Positions 51,309 to 61,880 of a DNA stretch of 64,000 nt are shown here, in pieces. This DNA comes from Microvirga terrestris (GTDB lineage Bacteria > Pseudomonadota > Alphaproteobacteria > Rhizobiales > Beijerinckiaceae): positions 1 through 64,000 of the forward strand of contig NZ_JADQDN010000014.1 in the NCBI RefSeq assembly GCF_015694425.1, written 5' to 3'. Each line of letters opens with the position of its first letter. Position 1 is the stretch's first letter. The notes beneath the pieces were generated by a model that was not told the origin of the DNA, ran no database searches, and saw nothing but the letters and a program-made list of their open reading frames with translations. Made by a program: the position numbers and the translations under genes.

Positions 51309-51987
51309 CGAGCGGCCTTAAGGCATTGTCTGATAATCGGTTCTGGGCGAGCTGAGGCAGCCTCTCGCGCAAGGCGGCCCATATGGCCGCCTCGACCTCG
51401 TCGGGCTCCTGGTCGGCATTGATCACCACGCACCGCTTCGGCTCACTGCGCGCGATCGACAGGAACGACTGGCGCAGGGAGTGATGGAAGGAGACGTCCT
51501 CCCCCTCGAATCGGTCCGCACCCTCCCCCCTACCCGCCTGGCGCTGTCGGGCTCTGGCAAGCCCGGCCTCAGCCGGCAGGTCGAGGATGAAGGTCAGGTT
51601 TGGCTTGACGCCCCGAAGCGTCACCCGCTCGAGCTGATTGATAAGCGCCTTGTCGATGTTGCCGGCCGAGCCCTGATAAGCCCTGGTCGAGTCGGCGAAA
51701 CGATCGCAGAGGACGTGAGTGCCCCGTTTGAGGGCCGGCACGATTGTTTTGTCCAGGTGGTCGATTCGGGCCGCGGCGAACAGAAGGGCCTCCGCAAAGG
51801 GCCCGAGATGCTTGGCATGGCCTCCCAAAATGAAGGCGCGGATCTCCTCTGCGTGAGGAGACCCACCGGGCTCGCGCGTCACGACAGTCGGTTGGGCGAG
51901 CTCCCCCAACCGTTGCTTGAGCCGCTCGATCTGGGTCGACTTGCCTGCGCCCTCCCCGCCCTCAAAAGTGATGAAGCAACCTGCCAT
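51298..51987 (-). CDS. tmk: Thymidylate kinase
   Basis: Tmk phosphorylates dTMP to dTDP. The 229 residues have the P-loop FEGGEGAGKSTQ, REPGGS, the DRFADSTRAYQG nucleotide-site motif and a lid with Arg residues. The ATG at 51987 shares one base with the dacA stop (TGATG); the frame also contains a TTG one codon upstream. Coupled to holB downstream. Confidence 0.96.
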   Translation of the reverse strand: MAGCFITFEGGEGAGKSTQIERLKQRLGELAQPTVVTREPGGSPHAEEIRAFILGGHAKHLGPFAEALLFAAARIDHLDKTIVPALKRGTHVLCDRFADSTRAYQGSAGNIDKALINQLERVTLRGVKPNLTFILDLPAEAGLARARQRQAGRGEGADRFEGEDVSFHHSLRQSFLSIARSEPKRCVVINADQEPDEVEAAIWAALRERLPQLAQNRLSDNALRPLDVA

Positions 51988-53195
51988 CAAATGCTTTCGA
52001 CGAGGCTCGAGAAAGCGCGGCGGACCCAGCCAGTGCTGAATTCCAGCAAGCCGTCGAGAGCCCGCTGGCTCAGCGTGCCCTGCTGGACGTCCTCATTGGC
52101 ATAAAGCGGCATATCGAGAGCCTGCATGTCCCCACGGCTGACCTGAATCCGGGCCACCTCGGCTCCCTTCTGGATGGGGGCTTTCAGAGGGCCGGTGTAG
52201 ACGATGCGTGCGGTTACCCGCTCACCATCGCCCCGCGGCACAAGTACACGAACAGGCTTCTTTGCCACAAGGGGAAGCGAGCGCATGTTCCCACCGAACA
52301 CCTGAGCCTCGCCAACAACCTGCCCTTCCGCGAAAAGCTGTTGAGTTTCGAAGGCCCGGAAGCCCCAGTCCAGGAGCTTTCTGGACTCCGCCGCCCGGTC
52401 CTTGGCTGTCTTCAGGCCGTTCACAACCACGATCAGGCGCTGGTTGTTTTGAACCGCGGAGCCGATGAGGCCAAAGCCGGACTCGTCGATATTCCCGGTT
52501 TTCAGCCCGTCCGCCCCGATATCGGCGAACAGCAGAGGGTTACGGTTCTGCTGACGGATCTTGTTCCAGGTGAATTCACGCTCACCGAACATCTTGTAGA
52601 GATCCGGATAAGTCTCGATGACGTGGAGGGCCAGCTTGGCCAAATCCCGAACCGTGACTTTCTGCTCCGGGTGCCCGTAGCCTGTGGCGTTGCGGAAGGT
52701 GGACTTCGTCAGGCCGATCTGCTTAGCCCGCTCGTTCATCATGCGGGCGAAGTTGTCCTCGGTTCCGGCAATACCTTCAGCAAGGGCGATTGCGGCATCG
52801 TTGCCCGACTGCACGATCAGGCCACGAAGCAGATCCTCAAGGCGGACGGGGGTATTCACCTTGGCGAACATGGACGAGCCGCCGGATCCGGAGCCGCCCT
52901 TCCGCCATGCATTCTCCGACACCACGAACTCGCTGTCGAAGTTCAGGCGACCGTTCTTGATTTCATTGAAGACCACTTCCGCCGTCATGACCTTCGTCAT
53001 GCTGGCCGGTGCCGTCGGCTCGTCTGCGTTCTTCTCAAAGAGAACCGCGTGGCTTCCGGCATCCATCAGGACAGCCGTCGGAGCCGACGTCTGGAAATCC
53101 TGCGCCTGTGCCTCCTGCGCTCCGAACGCGAGAAACAAACCACTGACCAGAAAAGCAAAGGCCGCAAGGGTTTGGGCGGCTTTAGGCTGACGCAT
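51987..53195 (-). CDS. dacA: D-alanyl-D-alanine carboxypeptidase (DacA-type)
   Basis: A low-molecular-weight penicillin-binding protein that trims the terminal D-Ala from peptidoglycan stems. The 402 residues begin with a signal peptide (cleavage likely after AQEAQAQ, about residue 32). The active site is complete: S-x-x-K in SMTKVM (about 65), S-x-N in SGNDAA (about 130) and K-T-G in GLKTGN (about 235). A C-terminal beta domain ends in an amphipathic helix (WVRRAFSSLVESI) that would hold it to the outer face of the inner membrane. Confidence 0.95.
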   Translation of the reverse strand: MRQPKAAQTLAAFAFLVSGLFLAFGAQEAQAQDFQTSAPTAVLMDAGSHAVLFEKNADEPTAPASMTKVMTAEVVFNEIKNGRLNFDSEFVVSENAWRKGGSGSGGSSMFAKVNTPVRLEDLLRGLIVQSGNDAAIALAEGIAGTEDNFARMMNERAKQIGLTKSTFRNATGYGHPEQKVTVRDLAKLALHVIETYPDLYKMFGEREFTWNKIRQQNRNPLLFADIGADGLKTGNIDESGFGLIGSAVQNNQRLIVVVNGLKTAKDRAAESRKLLDWGFRAFETQQLFAEGQVVGEAQVFGGNMRSLPLVAKKPVRVLVPRGDGERVTARIVYTGPLKAPIQKGAEVARIQVSRGDMQALDMPLYANEDVQQGTLSQRALDGLLEFSTGWVRRAFSSLVESI

Positions 53196-53274
53196 AATAA
53201 GTAATCTCCAGGCTCTTCCCCTAGGAGATCCCGAATCTGTGGCGCGTCAATAACAAATCAACATTCAGCCATGC

Positions 53275-53302
53275 TGGGCTGTGTGCGGAGGCACGCAGCC
53301 CA
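53275..53302. other. Strong hairpin between rlpA and dacA
   Basis: TGGGCTGTGTGC pairs with GCACGCAGCCCA (12 bp, one G-U/G-T wobble) around a GGAG tetraloop. There is no T-run on either strand. It could be a transcript-stability or attenuation element in the rlpA-dacA gap. Confidence 0.6.
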
Positions 53303-53322
53303 GGAAAAGCTGTGTCTTTGGT

Positions 53323-54372
53323 CTAGCGGAGCACGAATCTTTGAGCCGCGGGACCCGTTGATGAGCCATCTATCCGGAATCCGGATGGCGTCGCACTGGC
53401 CGGCGTCTCATGCAGGCTGGCGATCACCGGGCGGGAGGCGGGTATCTGACCGGGGGCGGCCGAGCTGATCCTGGCGACCGGGCTCGCCGCGCCTGGAATC
53501 GTCCCAAGGTCGAAGGGACGCTCAGGCGGCAACGGGACATTGCTGGCGAGCACGCTAGGCATAACTGAAGGCTGGGAGGCTCGGACAGGAGCCTGGTAAG
53601 CCTCATTTTCAGGTTCGAAGCTGCGCAAAGCAATGGCTTGGCGTGGTGCGTTCGGCTGCGGAGCGGCCTGGGCAATCATGGTCGCAGGCGTGTTGGTGAG
53701 GTTGGCCGGCTGGCCATCCGTCCTAAGGCTTGCCATCAGGATTCGGTCGTCGCTTCCGTTGGTAGAAGCTCGACCCACATACTCCACCCTCACCCGGGCG
53801 GTGCCCTGCTGCCTGAAGCCGAGAGCCATGGCGGCGCGTTCGGAGACGTCGATCACCCGGTTGCCATGGAAGGGCCCGCGATCGTTGACGCGAACGATCA
53901 TGGAATGGCCGTTCTGGAGATTCGTGACGCGGGCGTAGCTCGGCAACGGCATTGTCGTATGGGCAGCGGCGATCGAGGCGCGGTCGAACACCTCACCGTT
54001 CGCGGTCATCCGCCCGTGGAAGTTCGACCCATACCAAGACGCCAAGCCTTCGGCCGGACGCGGGGTCGCATCGGGAACGTAGGTGCGGCCGGCAACCGTA
54101 TAAGGCTTGCCCACCATCTCCCGCCCGCCGCCCTTGGGAACAGGCTGCCCATCCGCGACGACCTTCGGGCTTGGAGCAACGCCATACTTGGGATCGATCC
54201 CGCCCCTGACATTCGAGGAGCAGTTTGCCGCCAGGAGGGCGATGGCCGTGACGCTTGCGACGCGGAGCACAGCCCGTTGAGTGAAGGACGGAATCTTTTC
54301 CCTCAGCCCGGTATTCGCTTCGGCGCAGTTGCAACGCATGTCGTCTCGCATCCTGTTGTCAGTACGGAGCAT
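53323..54372 (-). CDS. rlpA: RlpA-like septal ring lytic transglycosylase lipoprotein
   Basis: 349 residues. A hydrophobic segment ends in the lipobox LLAANC (Cys51 in the longest frame), so it is probably a lipoprotein. The double-psi beta-barrel (about 105-205) has GLASWYGSNFHGRMTANGE, ARVTNLQNG, VRVNDRGPF and ERAAMALGF. RlpA proteins cleave denuded glycan at the septum; whether this one is active is not decided by sequence. The rest is Pro/Ala-rich and lacks a clear SPOR domain. Starts at 54372, 54351 and 54339 are all possible. Confidence 0.9.
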   Translation of the reverse strand: MLRTDNRMRDDMRCNCAEANTGLREKIPSFTQRAVLRVASVTAIALLAANCSSNVRGGIDPKYGVAPSPKVVADGQPVPKGGGREMVGKPYTVAGRTYVPDATPRPAEGLASWYGSNFHGRMTANGEVFDRASIAAAHTTMPLPSYARVTNLQNGHSMIVRVNDRGPFHGNRVIDVSERAAMALGFRQQGTARVRVEYVGRASTNGSDDRILMASLRTDGQPANLTNTPATMIAQAAPQPNAPRQAIALRSFEPENEAYQAPVRASQPSVMPSVLASNVPLPPERPFDLGTIPGAASPVARISSAAPGQIPASRPVIASLHETPASATPSGFRIDGSSTGPAAQRFVLR

Positions 54373-54506
54373 GGCTCAGTCCATATGTGCCCCGGACATC
54401 AAGCCAACGTGCTTTTCAGCCCTTAAAGGAAAGTTAAACGGCCGCGCTTGTCAATGGCAAAGCTCATGAAGTTGGTACTAAGTATCATTTAGACGCGAAA
54501 GCACAA

Positions 54507-54692
54507 TTATTTCATTCGGTTGCAATCCGCACAAAGCTCGGTTGTGCGAATGTCATCGTTTTGGAGAACTTCCCCTCCCTTCGAAGAAATGGACAGGTTC
54601 CCATTAGGAAAAATCAGCACTTTCAATTGTTTGGCCTGCGACTGGGCTTCTGACGGCTGTCCTTTGCCTATAGAGCGGATTAGCCGCGCCAA
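54507..54692 (-). CDS. Possible small protein with C-terminal CxxC
   Basis: A 61-codon frame with a TTG start directly after an in-frame TGA; AGGA lies upstream at usable spacing. The peptide is hydrophilic, with a mid FPNGNLSISSKGGEV segment and an end of CADCNRMK. I recognise no family. It may be chance; composition is not strongly coding-like. Confidence 0.25.
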   Translation of the reverse strand: MARLIRSIGKGQPSEAQSQAKQLKVLIFPNGNLSISSKGGEVLQNDDIRTTELCADCNRMK

Positions 54693-54795
54693 TCATGTGT
54701 CCTGCGGCCGGCATAACCAGATGTAGTTAATGAATTCAGTTGCTCTGTCGGTCGCTTTGTCGAATCGAGCAATTCTACAAAGGGAGCTATACGAG

Positions 54796-54824
54796 TTGAC
54801 GACTTCGGGTTCGCAGCCTTAGAG
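54796..54824 (+). promoter_or_regulatory. Probable sigma-70 promoter of tRNA-Ser
   Basis: TTGACG, a 17-base spacer and TTAGAG lie 35 bases ahead of the tRNA 5' end. The -35 is close to consensus; the -10 is a fair match. Confidence 0.5.
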
Positions 54825-54858
54825 ATGGGCACAGTTCCGAACCGGCCTCGGGCGATTA

Positions 54859-54948
<90 letters not shown>

Positions 54949-55023
54949 CTTTCTACCATCCATGGGCTGGATGAACTGGACCTGCAGATCTTTTAAGATC
55001 TCGGGATCGTAGTGATGTTCCCC

Positions 55024-55758
55024 CTAGCTCCCAGCGTTCGCGGAACTTGCCGGCGGCGAAGGACATATGCTCCCACAGCATTCAATGCCTGGCAAAAGGT
55101 AGCGGAGGCAGCAGAGCTTTCGCTGCCTGACTGTCGTTTCACCCTGCATCACGTGCCGGGCCAAACCGTACATCGGGTTGGGCTGACCGCTGCCGCCGAG
55201 GCGAGTGCCAAGAAGCGAACGGCCCGCGTGCAGCGCGTCGGATTGAGCCGTTCCTATCGCTTCAGCCTGGTCGAGAGCCCACTCGAAGATCTCACTGGCA
55301 TTGTTCCACAGGAGGCGCGTCGAAATCCTGAACTGCGCGGCAAAGTGCCGGATCAGGGGCTCCACATGATTCTGAAAGACGCGTGAGAAGCTGTGTTCGG
55401 AAACAGGAACTCCAGGGATTTCTTCATTGTGAAGCACGATGGCCATCGTCTTTCCCTGGTCATCTACCGCAACGCTGATCCGTTCCAGATCAACTTGCAG
55501 ATCGCGACCAAGCAACAGCATCGCGGCGGTCGTAGGAATGATGAGAGCGCCAAAATGCCATTGCGTCCACATGGATACGATCGCCCGGCGGTCGCCCCCG
55601 GCATGAACCTCCGAAAACCGGGCCATAAGGTTTTCCGAAGCATCTCGGTTGAGAAGATCACGGCCGGAGATGACGGAGTCGTGCTCTCCCGGGAGTGCCA
55701 GGGTATCCTTGTAGTGGACGAAGATTCCCGTGAAGCATGGGGCAAGTGAAGGGATCAT
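55024..55758 (-). CDS. fhuF: FhuF-like siderophore-iron reductase
   Basis: FhuF-type proteins release iron from imported ferric siderophores by reduction in the cytosol, using a [2Fe-2S] cluster. The 244 residues have the FhuF fold pattern mid-protein and a C-terminal cluster site reading CCLRYLLPGIECCGSICP. In E. coli FhuF the spacing is CC-x10-C-x2-C; here it is CC-x10-C-x3-C (with one extra Cys), a one-residue difference confirmed in the bases. It is the last gene of the uptake operon, five bases after the MFS gene, and ends 75 bases from tRNA-Ser. Confidence 0.82.
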   Translation of the reverse strand: MIPSLAPCFTGIFVHYKDTLALPGEHDSVISGRDLLNRDASENLMARFSEVHAGGDRRAIVSMWTQWHFGALIIPTTAAMLLLGRDLQVDLERISVAVDDQGKTMAIVLHNEEIPGVPVSEHSFSRVFQNHVEPLIRHFAAQFRISTRLLWNNASEIFEWALDQAEAIGTAQSDALHAGRSLLGTRLGGSGQPNPMYGLARHVMQGETTVRQRKLCCLRYLLPGIECCGSICPSPPASSANAGS

Positions 55759-55763
55759 AGCTG

Positions 55764-57026
55764 TTACTCTGCTACCCTTGGAGAGAGGCTGTTCTCTGTT
55801 TCCACATCAGAAGGAGTTCGTCGGCCTAGTAGAGCGACAACTGGAAGAGTCAGTATCGTAAAAGCTGCAGCAGTTCCGAAGCAGGCACCATAGCCGAAAT
55901 GCTGCGTGATCCATCCCGATCCGATACCACCGATCATGCTGACGAGGGAGTCCATGCATTGAAGCAGCGTAAAGTCGATGCCGGCCTGGCGGAGGTCGGA
56001 GAGTTCCATGAACTTGGCGTATAACGCCACGAAACCGAACGCGAGAATCCCGGATGAGCTGGCCAGTCCCAATGTGATCAGCAGCAATTGTGGCATATTG
56101 CCTGACCACGCGGCGAAGCCAAGGCCTGATAACGCGGCGGTTTGCAGGATCGACGCCAGGATCATGATCGGCCGGGATCCCCAGGCTCTGACACAGGCAC
56201 CTCCCAGGAGCGCGCAAGCAAAGCCGACGATCATCCCGCCTGCCCCATTGATCGTTCCAAGCGATGTCAGATCGAGACCGGCATCAATGAGGAAGGGGCC
56301 CAGCATGAAGAGACCCCATTTCTGGGAGGCGGCATAGAAAGCGGCAAGGACGAGGCCTTTGCGCATTTCAATGCGCCTGAGGGCCTGCCCTATCGAAGGC
56401 CGGTGCATACGCACCACTTCCGGCTTCCGTGCCGGCGCCAGCATGAACGGCAGACCGAGCATGCTGAGAAGCACTGCCATGGCAATCATCGCCCAGGTCC
56501 AGTTCATTTGGGTAACGATCACGAGGAACAAGCCGGATCCAATCGCCGCGCCGAGATAGGCACCTCCGACCTGCGCGGCATTACCCCAACCGTGGTATCG
56601 CTGACGGAGGCTCTCCACGGCATGCCCGTCGCACGCGATGTCAACCGTGGACGCCGCGAAGGCGATCACCACGAAGATCGCCATGATCGGCCAGATGTTC
56701 GTCGGGGCGATCAGGCCAGCCAGAACGAGGCCCGTTGCGGAGATTAGGCCGCCGACCAGCACAATCGAGCGCGAGCGGCTCGGGCCGTTTTCAGGCAGCC
56801 GAAAACGTTCGAGCGCAGGCGCCCACAGGAATTTCAGCACCCAGGGTAGGACCGCGAGGTAAGTCAGGCCGATGGAGTCGAGGGATACTCCATGGTCGCG
56901 AAGGACGCTTGGAAGGGCGGTGAACGTCACTCCGCTGATAATGCTCTGCCCGACATACAGCCCACCGACAGCCAGGACGATTGCTTCGGGTGATGCGAGA
57001 CCTCGCCCTCTGATCTCCTGAGACAT
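55764..57026 (-). CDS. RhtX/FptX-like MFS siderophore importer
   Basis: About 420 residues with about 12 membrane helices, AmpG-like rather than the drug-efflux type (GLYVGQSIISGVTFTALPSVL at the start, DIACDGHAVESLRQRYHGWGNAAQVGGAY mid-protein). Single-protein MFS importers such as RhtX of Sinorhizobium and FptX of Pseudomonas carry ferric siderophores across the inner membrane without an ABC system. The position between a TonB siderophore receptor and FhuF supports this role. ATG 57026 lies eight bases after the receptor stop; GTG 57041 would overlap it. Confidence 0.82.
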   Translation of the reverse strand: MSQEIRGRGLASPEAIVLAVGGLYVGQSIISGVTFTALPSVLRDHGVSLDSIGLTYLAVLPWVLKFLWAPALERFRLPENGPSRSRSIVLVGGLISATGLVLAGLIAPTNIWPIMAIFVVIAFAASTVDIACDGHAVESLRQRYHGWGNAAQVGGAYLGAAIGSGLFLVIVTQMNWTWAMIAMAVLLSMLGLPFMLAPARKPEVVRMHRPSIGQALRRIEMRKGLVLAAFYAASQKWGLFMLGPFLIDAGLDLTSLGTINGAGGMIVGFACALLGGACVRAWGSRPIMILASILQTAALSGLGFAAWSGNMPQLLLITLGLASSSGILAFGFVALYAKFMELSDLRQAGIDFTLLQCMDSLVSMIGGIGSGWITQHFGYGACFGTAAAFTILTLPVVALLGRRTPSDVETENSLSPRVAE

Positions 57027-57034
57027 GGCTCTGC

Positions 57035-59140
57035 TCACCACCGGTACCGCAAGCTCGCAATGACCTTGCGGCCTTCATCCCAGTAGCAGTAGTTCGACGT
57101 GCAGACCTGACCGTCCTCGTCTAGCAGATTGGTGGCATTCACCTGGAAGCGCATGCCTTTCAGATTGGGATTGATGTTTTCCAGATCGTAGCGGAGCGCG
57201 ACATCAAGATAGGTGCGCGGATCGTTCTCGATGATGGCGCGGTTGAGGTTGTCGCCGAAGCTGGCGCCCACATAGCGGACACCGCCGGCAATGCCGAGTC
57301 CCCTCGCTGGCCCCTCCTGGATCGTATAGTCGACCCAAAGCGAAGCCATGTGATTGGGCACGCTCGACAGCTGATTGCCTTCGGTCTCGGGGGTCAGCTT
57401 CAGGATCTGGGCATCGGTGTAGGAATAGGAAGCCTGAACGTTGAGCCCTTCCACTAGCGATGCCACAGCTTCAAGCTCGAAACCGCGCGAACGCACATCG
57501 AGCTGTACCTGCCGGTTCAAGCCATCGACCACCTGATAGATCACCGCATCATCCTGGCGCAGATCGAAGACGGCCGCCCGCACCGAGGCGTTGTAGCTCG
57601 GCAGGTCGTACTTCACGCCGACTTCGAGTTGTTCTCCCGTTGTCGGTTCAGCCACACTGCCGTTGAGGACAGTGCCGGGGTTGGGCGTGAAGGACGTGCC
57701 ATAGCTCACGTAAGGCGCCAAACCGAGCTCGGTGACGTAGCCCAAGGCCGCCCGCCCGGTGAACTTGGAATCGTCCTGGTCGAACTCAGCTCCATTGGTT
57801 TCGAAATCGCTCGTCAGCCAGTCGTGACGGCCGCCCAGAGTCAGGCGCCAGTTCTGCCATTTGATCTGATCTTGAACATACAGGCCGGTCAGCGTCTGGG
57901 TCTGCTCATCGCGCTGGTATATACTGTCCGGATCGGTTCCGATGGGAACGGCGCCGAAAGCCAATTTGTTTCGATAGCTCAATCGACTGACATCGAGGCC
58001 GGCGAGAATGGTGTGATCTAGCGCTCCCGTTCTCACGCGGCTTTCGAGATGCGTATCAGTAACGACCCCCCAGTTCTGCTCGCGGACGAGCCCGGAGCTT
58101 GCGCCAAGGGAATAGTACTCCTGGTTGGTGCCCAGATCCGAGAACCTCAGGCGCTGACGTAGGGTGAACATGTCGCTGAAGCGGTGCTCGAACTCGTACC
58201 CGATCCGCCCCTGCTTCTGACGGTAGTCATTGTAGCGGGGATCTCCTTCGTAGACCCTGGTAGCGCCGATCACCCGGCCCGTCGAAACGCCATTCGGATC
58301 CAGTTCATAGTTGTTGACATAGGCCGCGCTTCCACCGGTGTTCGAGTCCATGTACTCGCCAAGCACCGTGAGGGTCGTCGCGTCGTTCGGCTTCCACGTG
58401 AAGGCGGGCGCGATGAAGACGCGGTCATCCTGCACCGCATCGATCTGGGTTCCCGCATCGCGAACGAGGGCGGTCAGGCGATAGAACAGGGTGTTGTCGG
58501 CGTTGACCGGCCCTGAGATGTCGAAGTTGCCCTGCAAGCGTCCATATGAGCCGGTCTGGACCTCGACTTCGCGGAAGGGCAGGAAGGTCGGGCGCTTTGA
58601 GATCAGATCCACGATGCCCCCGGTGCTGCTGGCGCCATAGATGGAAGCCGCAGGGCCACGCAGGATTGTGATGCCTTCAAGTCCGTAGGGCTCGAGCCGG
58701 AATAACCCGTTCGGGCTGTTGACCTGACGCAGTCCGTCGCGGAACACGCCCGTGTAGGTCAGGTCGATGCCGCGGATCGTGAAGGCGTCATAGCGTGGAT
58801 CGAAACCATAACTTCCAACCCGCACTCCAGGCGTATAGGCAATCGCATCGAGTAGCGCCTGCGGCTTGCGGTCTTCGATCTGCTGTTGCGTGACGGTCGA
58901 GATGGATTGGGGCGTCTCCAGGAGAGGCGTGTCGGTTTTGGTCGCGCTGCGGGACGACGTGGCAACATAGCCGCTGGCCGAGATCGGACCGCCCTGTCCC
59001 TCACGCGTCCCCTCGACCGTCACCTCATCGAGTTGGATGGCGCCCTGCCCGCTGGTCTGAGAGAATGTTTTACCCGGGATAAAAGCAAGAGCAGTGGAGG
59101 CAAGGAGTACAAAGTGGAGCTTCACGGCGGAGACCTTCAT
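57035..59140 (-). CDS. TonB-dependent siderophore receptor
   Basis: A 701-residue outer-membrane receptor. A signal peptide (MKVSAVKLHFVLLASTALAF...) is followed by a short N-terminal stretch, the plug (about 60-200; TPQSISTVTQQQIEDR, FTIRGID, ITILRGPAASIYG) and a 22-strand barrel ending in an aromatic residue (SLRYRW). The plug motifs fit the ferric-hydroxamate/TIGR01783-type group. No signalling domain is present at the N-terminus, so it probably does not control its own sigma factor. ATG 59140 is chosen over TTG 59182. The ligand is unknown. Confidence 0.93.
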   Translation of the reverse strand: MKVSAVKLHFVLLASTALAFIPGKTFSQTSGQGAIQLDEVTVEGTREGQGGPISASGYVATSSRSATKTDTPLLETPQSISTVTQQQIEDRKPQALLDAIAYTPGVRVGSYGFDPRYDAFTIRGIDLTYTGVFRDGLRQVNSPNGLFRLEPYGLEGITILRGPAASIYGASSTGGIVDLISKRPTFLPFREVEVQTGSYGRLQGNFDISGPVNADNTLFYRLTALVRDAGTQIDAVQDDRVFIAPAFTWKPNDATTLTVLGEYMDSNTGGSAAYVNNYELDPNGVSTGRVIGATRVYEGDPRYNDYRQKQGRIGYEFEHRFSDMFTLRQRLRFSDLGTNQEYYSLGASSGLVREQNWGVVTDTHLESRVRTGALDHTILAGLDVSRLSYRNKLAFGAVPIGTDPDSIYQRDEQTQTLTGLYVQDQIKWQNWRLTLGGRHDWLTSDFETNGAEFDQDDSKFTGRAALGYVTELGLAPYVSYGTSFTPNPGTVLNGSVAEPTTGEQLEVGVKYDLPSYNASVRAAVFDLRQDDAVIYQVVDGLNRQVQLDVRSRGFELEAVASLVEGLNVQASYSYTDAQILKLTPETEGNQLSSVPNHMASLWVDYTIQEGPARGLGIAGGVRYVGASFGDNLNRAIIENDPRTYLDVALRYDLENINPNLKGMRFQVNATNLLDEDGQVCTSNYCYWDEGRKVIASLRYRW

Positions 59141-59182
59141 TACACAACGATGGTTTCGGCCTATCAGGCACGATAAATACAA

Positions 59183-59290
59183 GTCAAATACTATAGTTTT
59201 TAATTATTTTAACTTGAAAATCCAATTTTATACTCGTTCTAAATTTCGATTAGAAGAATTATATTCTATAGTAATTCTAATTATGCATTC
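59183..59290 (-). promoter_or_regulatory. AT-rich dyad region upstream of the siderophore operon
   Basis: About 100 bases of strongly AT-rich DNA just ahead of the receptor gene. It includes TTCTAA-N7-TTAGAA (59237-59255), and GAATTA-N10-TAATTC follows at once. Iron-control proteins in rhizobia (Irr, RirA, Fur) bind AT-rich dyads. I cannot fit either dyad cleanly to a published ICE or IRO box, so the regulator is unassigned. Confidence 0.4.
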
Positions 59291-59443
59291 TCTGAATTCC
59301 ATCAGATCGCTCAGTGCAGTTCAAAAGGAGATTAGGATTCATGCTATGAGGTGTGATCGCGCCGGAACACGCTGCATGAGGCTCAGCAGCTTTGCTCAGA
59401 TTCTGCCGCCGCGGCTGGACCTTAATGGTGCGAGCAAGTGAGT

Positions 59444-61649
<2,206 letters not shown>

Positions 61650-61706
61650 GCGACGGCAGAAACATCCGAGGTGACATGACGTTACCTCGCAAGGAGGTGC
61701 CTGCCT

Positions 61707-61874
61707 TTGTCCGATACAGACCGAAAGAACCCTGGAGACGAGGATGCGCCGGGTTCGAAGCAGACCGGAGAGAACATCTGCCCGACCTGCAGCGGATCCG
61801 GTCGTCGCGACGAACGCCCCTGTCCGGATTGCGGTGGTTCAGGCCGGATCACCGCTATCATTGGCGATGCCTGA
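61707..61874 (+). CDS. Small double-CxxCxGxG zinc-ribbon-like protein
   Basis: A 55-codon frame starting at TTG behind a very strong AAGGAGGT at nine-base spacing. The first ~23 residues are hydrophilic (SDTDRKNPGDEDAPGSKQ). The rest holds two zinc-knuckle-like units, CPTCSGSGR and CPDCGGSGR, like the DnaJ cysteine-rich motif C-x-x-C-x-G-x-G. It probably binds one zinc ion; partners are unknown. It ends six bases from the end of convergent pcaB and may share the araC transcript. Short relatives in Rhizobiales have no assigned role. Confidence 0.75.
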   Translation: MSDTDRKNPGDEDAPGSKQTGENICPTCSGSGRRDERPCPDCGGSGRITAIIGDA

Positions 61875-61880
61875 AGGCCG

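Larger units (their letters stand above)
54373..54858. other. Intergenic region between rlpA and tRNA-Ser
   Basis: 486 bases with a more AT-rich composition than its neighbours. It should contain the rlpA promoter (reading left) and the tRNA promoter (reading right). The only reading frame with any appeal is the 61-codon one listed separately. No repeat, phage gene or structured RNA was recognised. Confidence 0.5.

Noticed and set aside
54985-55010. AGATCTT...AAGATCT palindrome as the fhuF terminator
   Set aside because: The stem is short with almost no loop, and no T-run follows on the minus strand.
59237-59269. Irr ICE box or RirA IRO box upstream of the receptor
   Set aside because: The dyads are AT-rich, but spacing and orientation do not match either consensus as I know it; kept only as an unassigned regulatory candidate.
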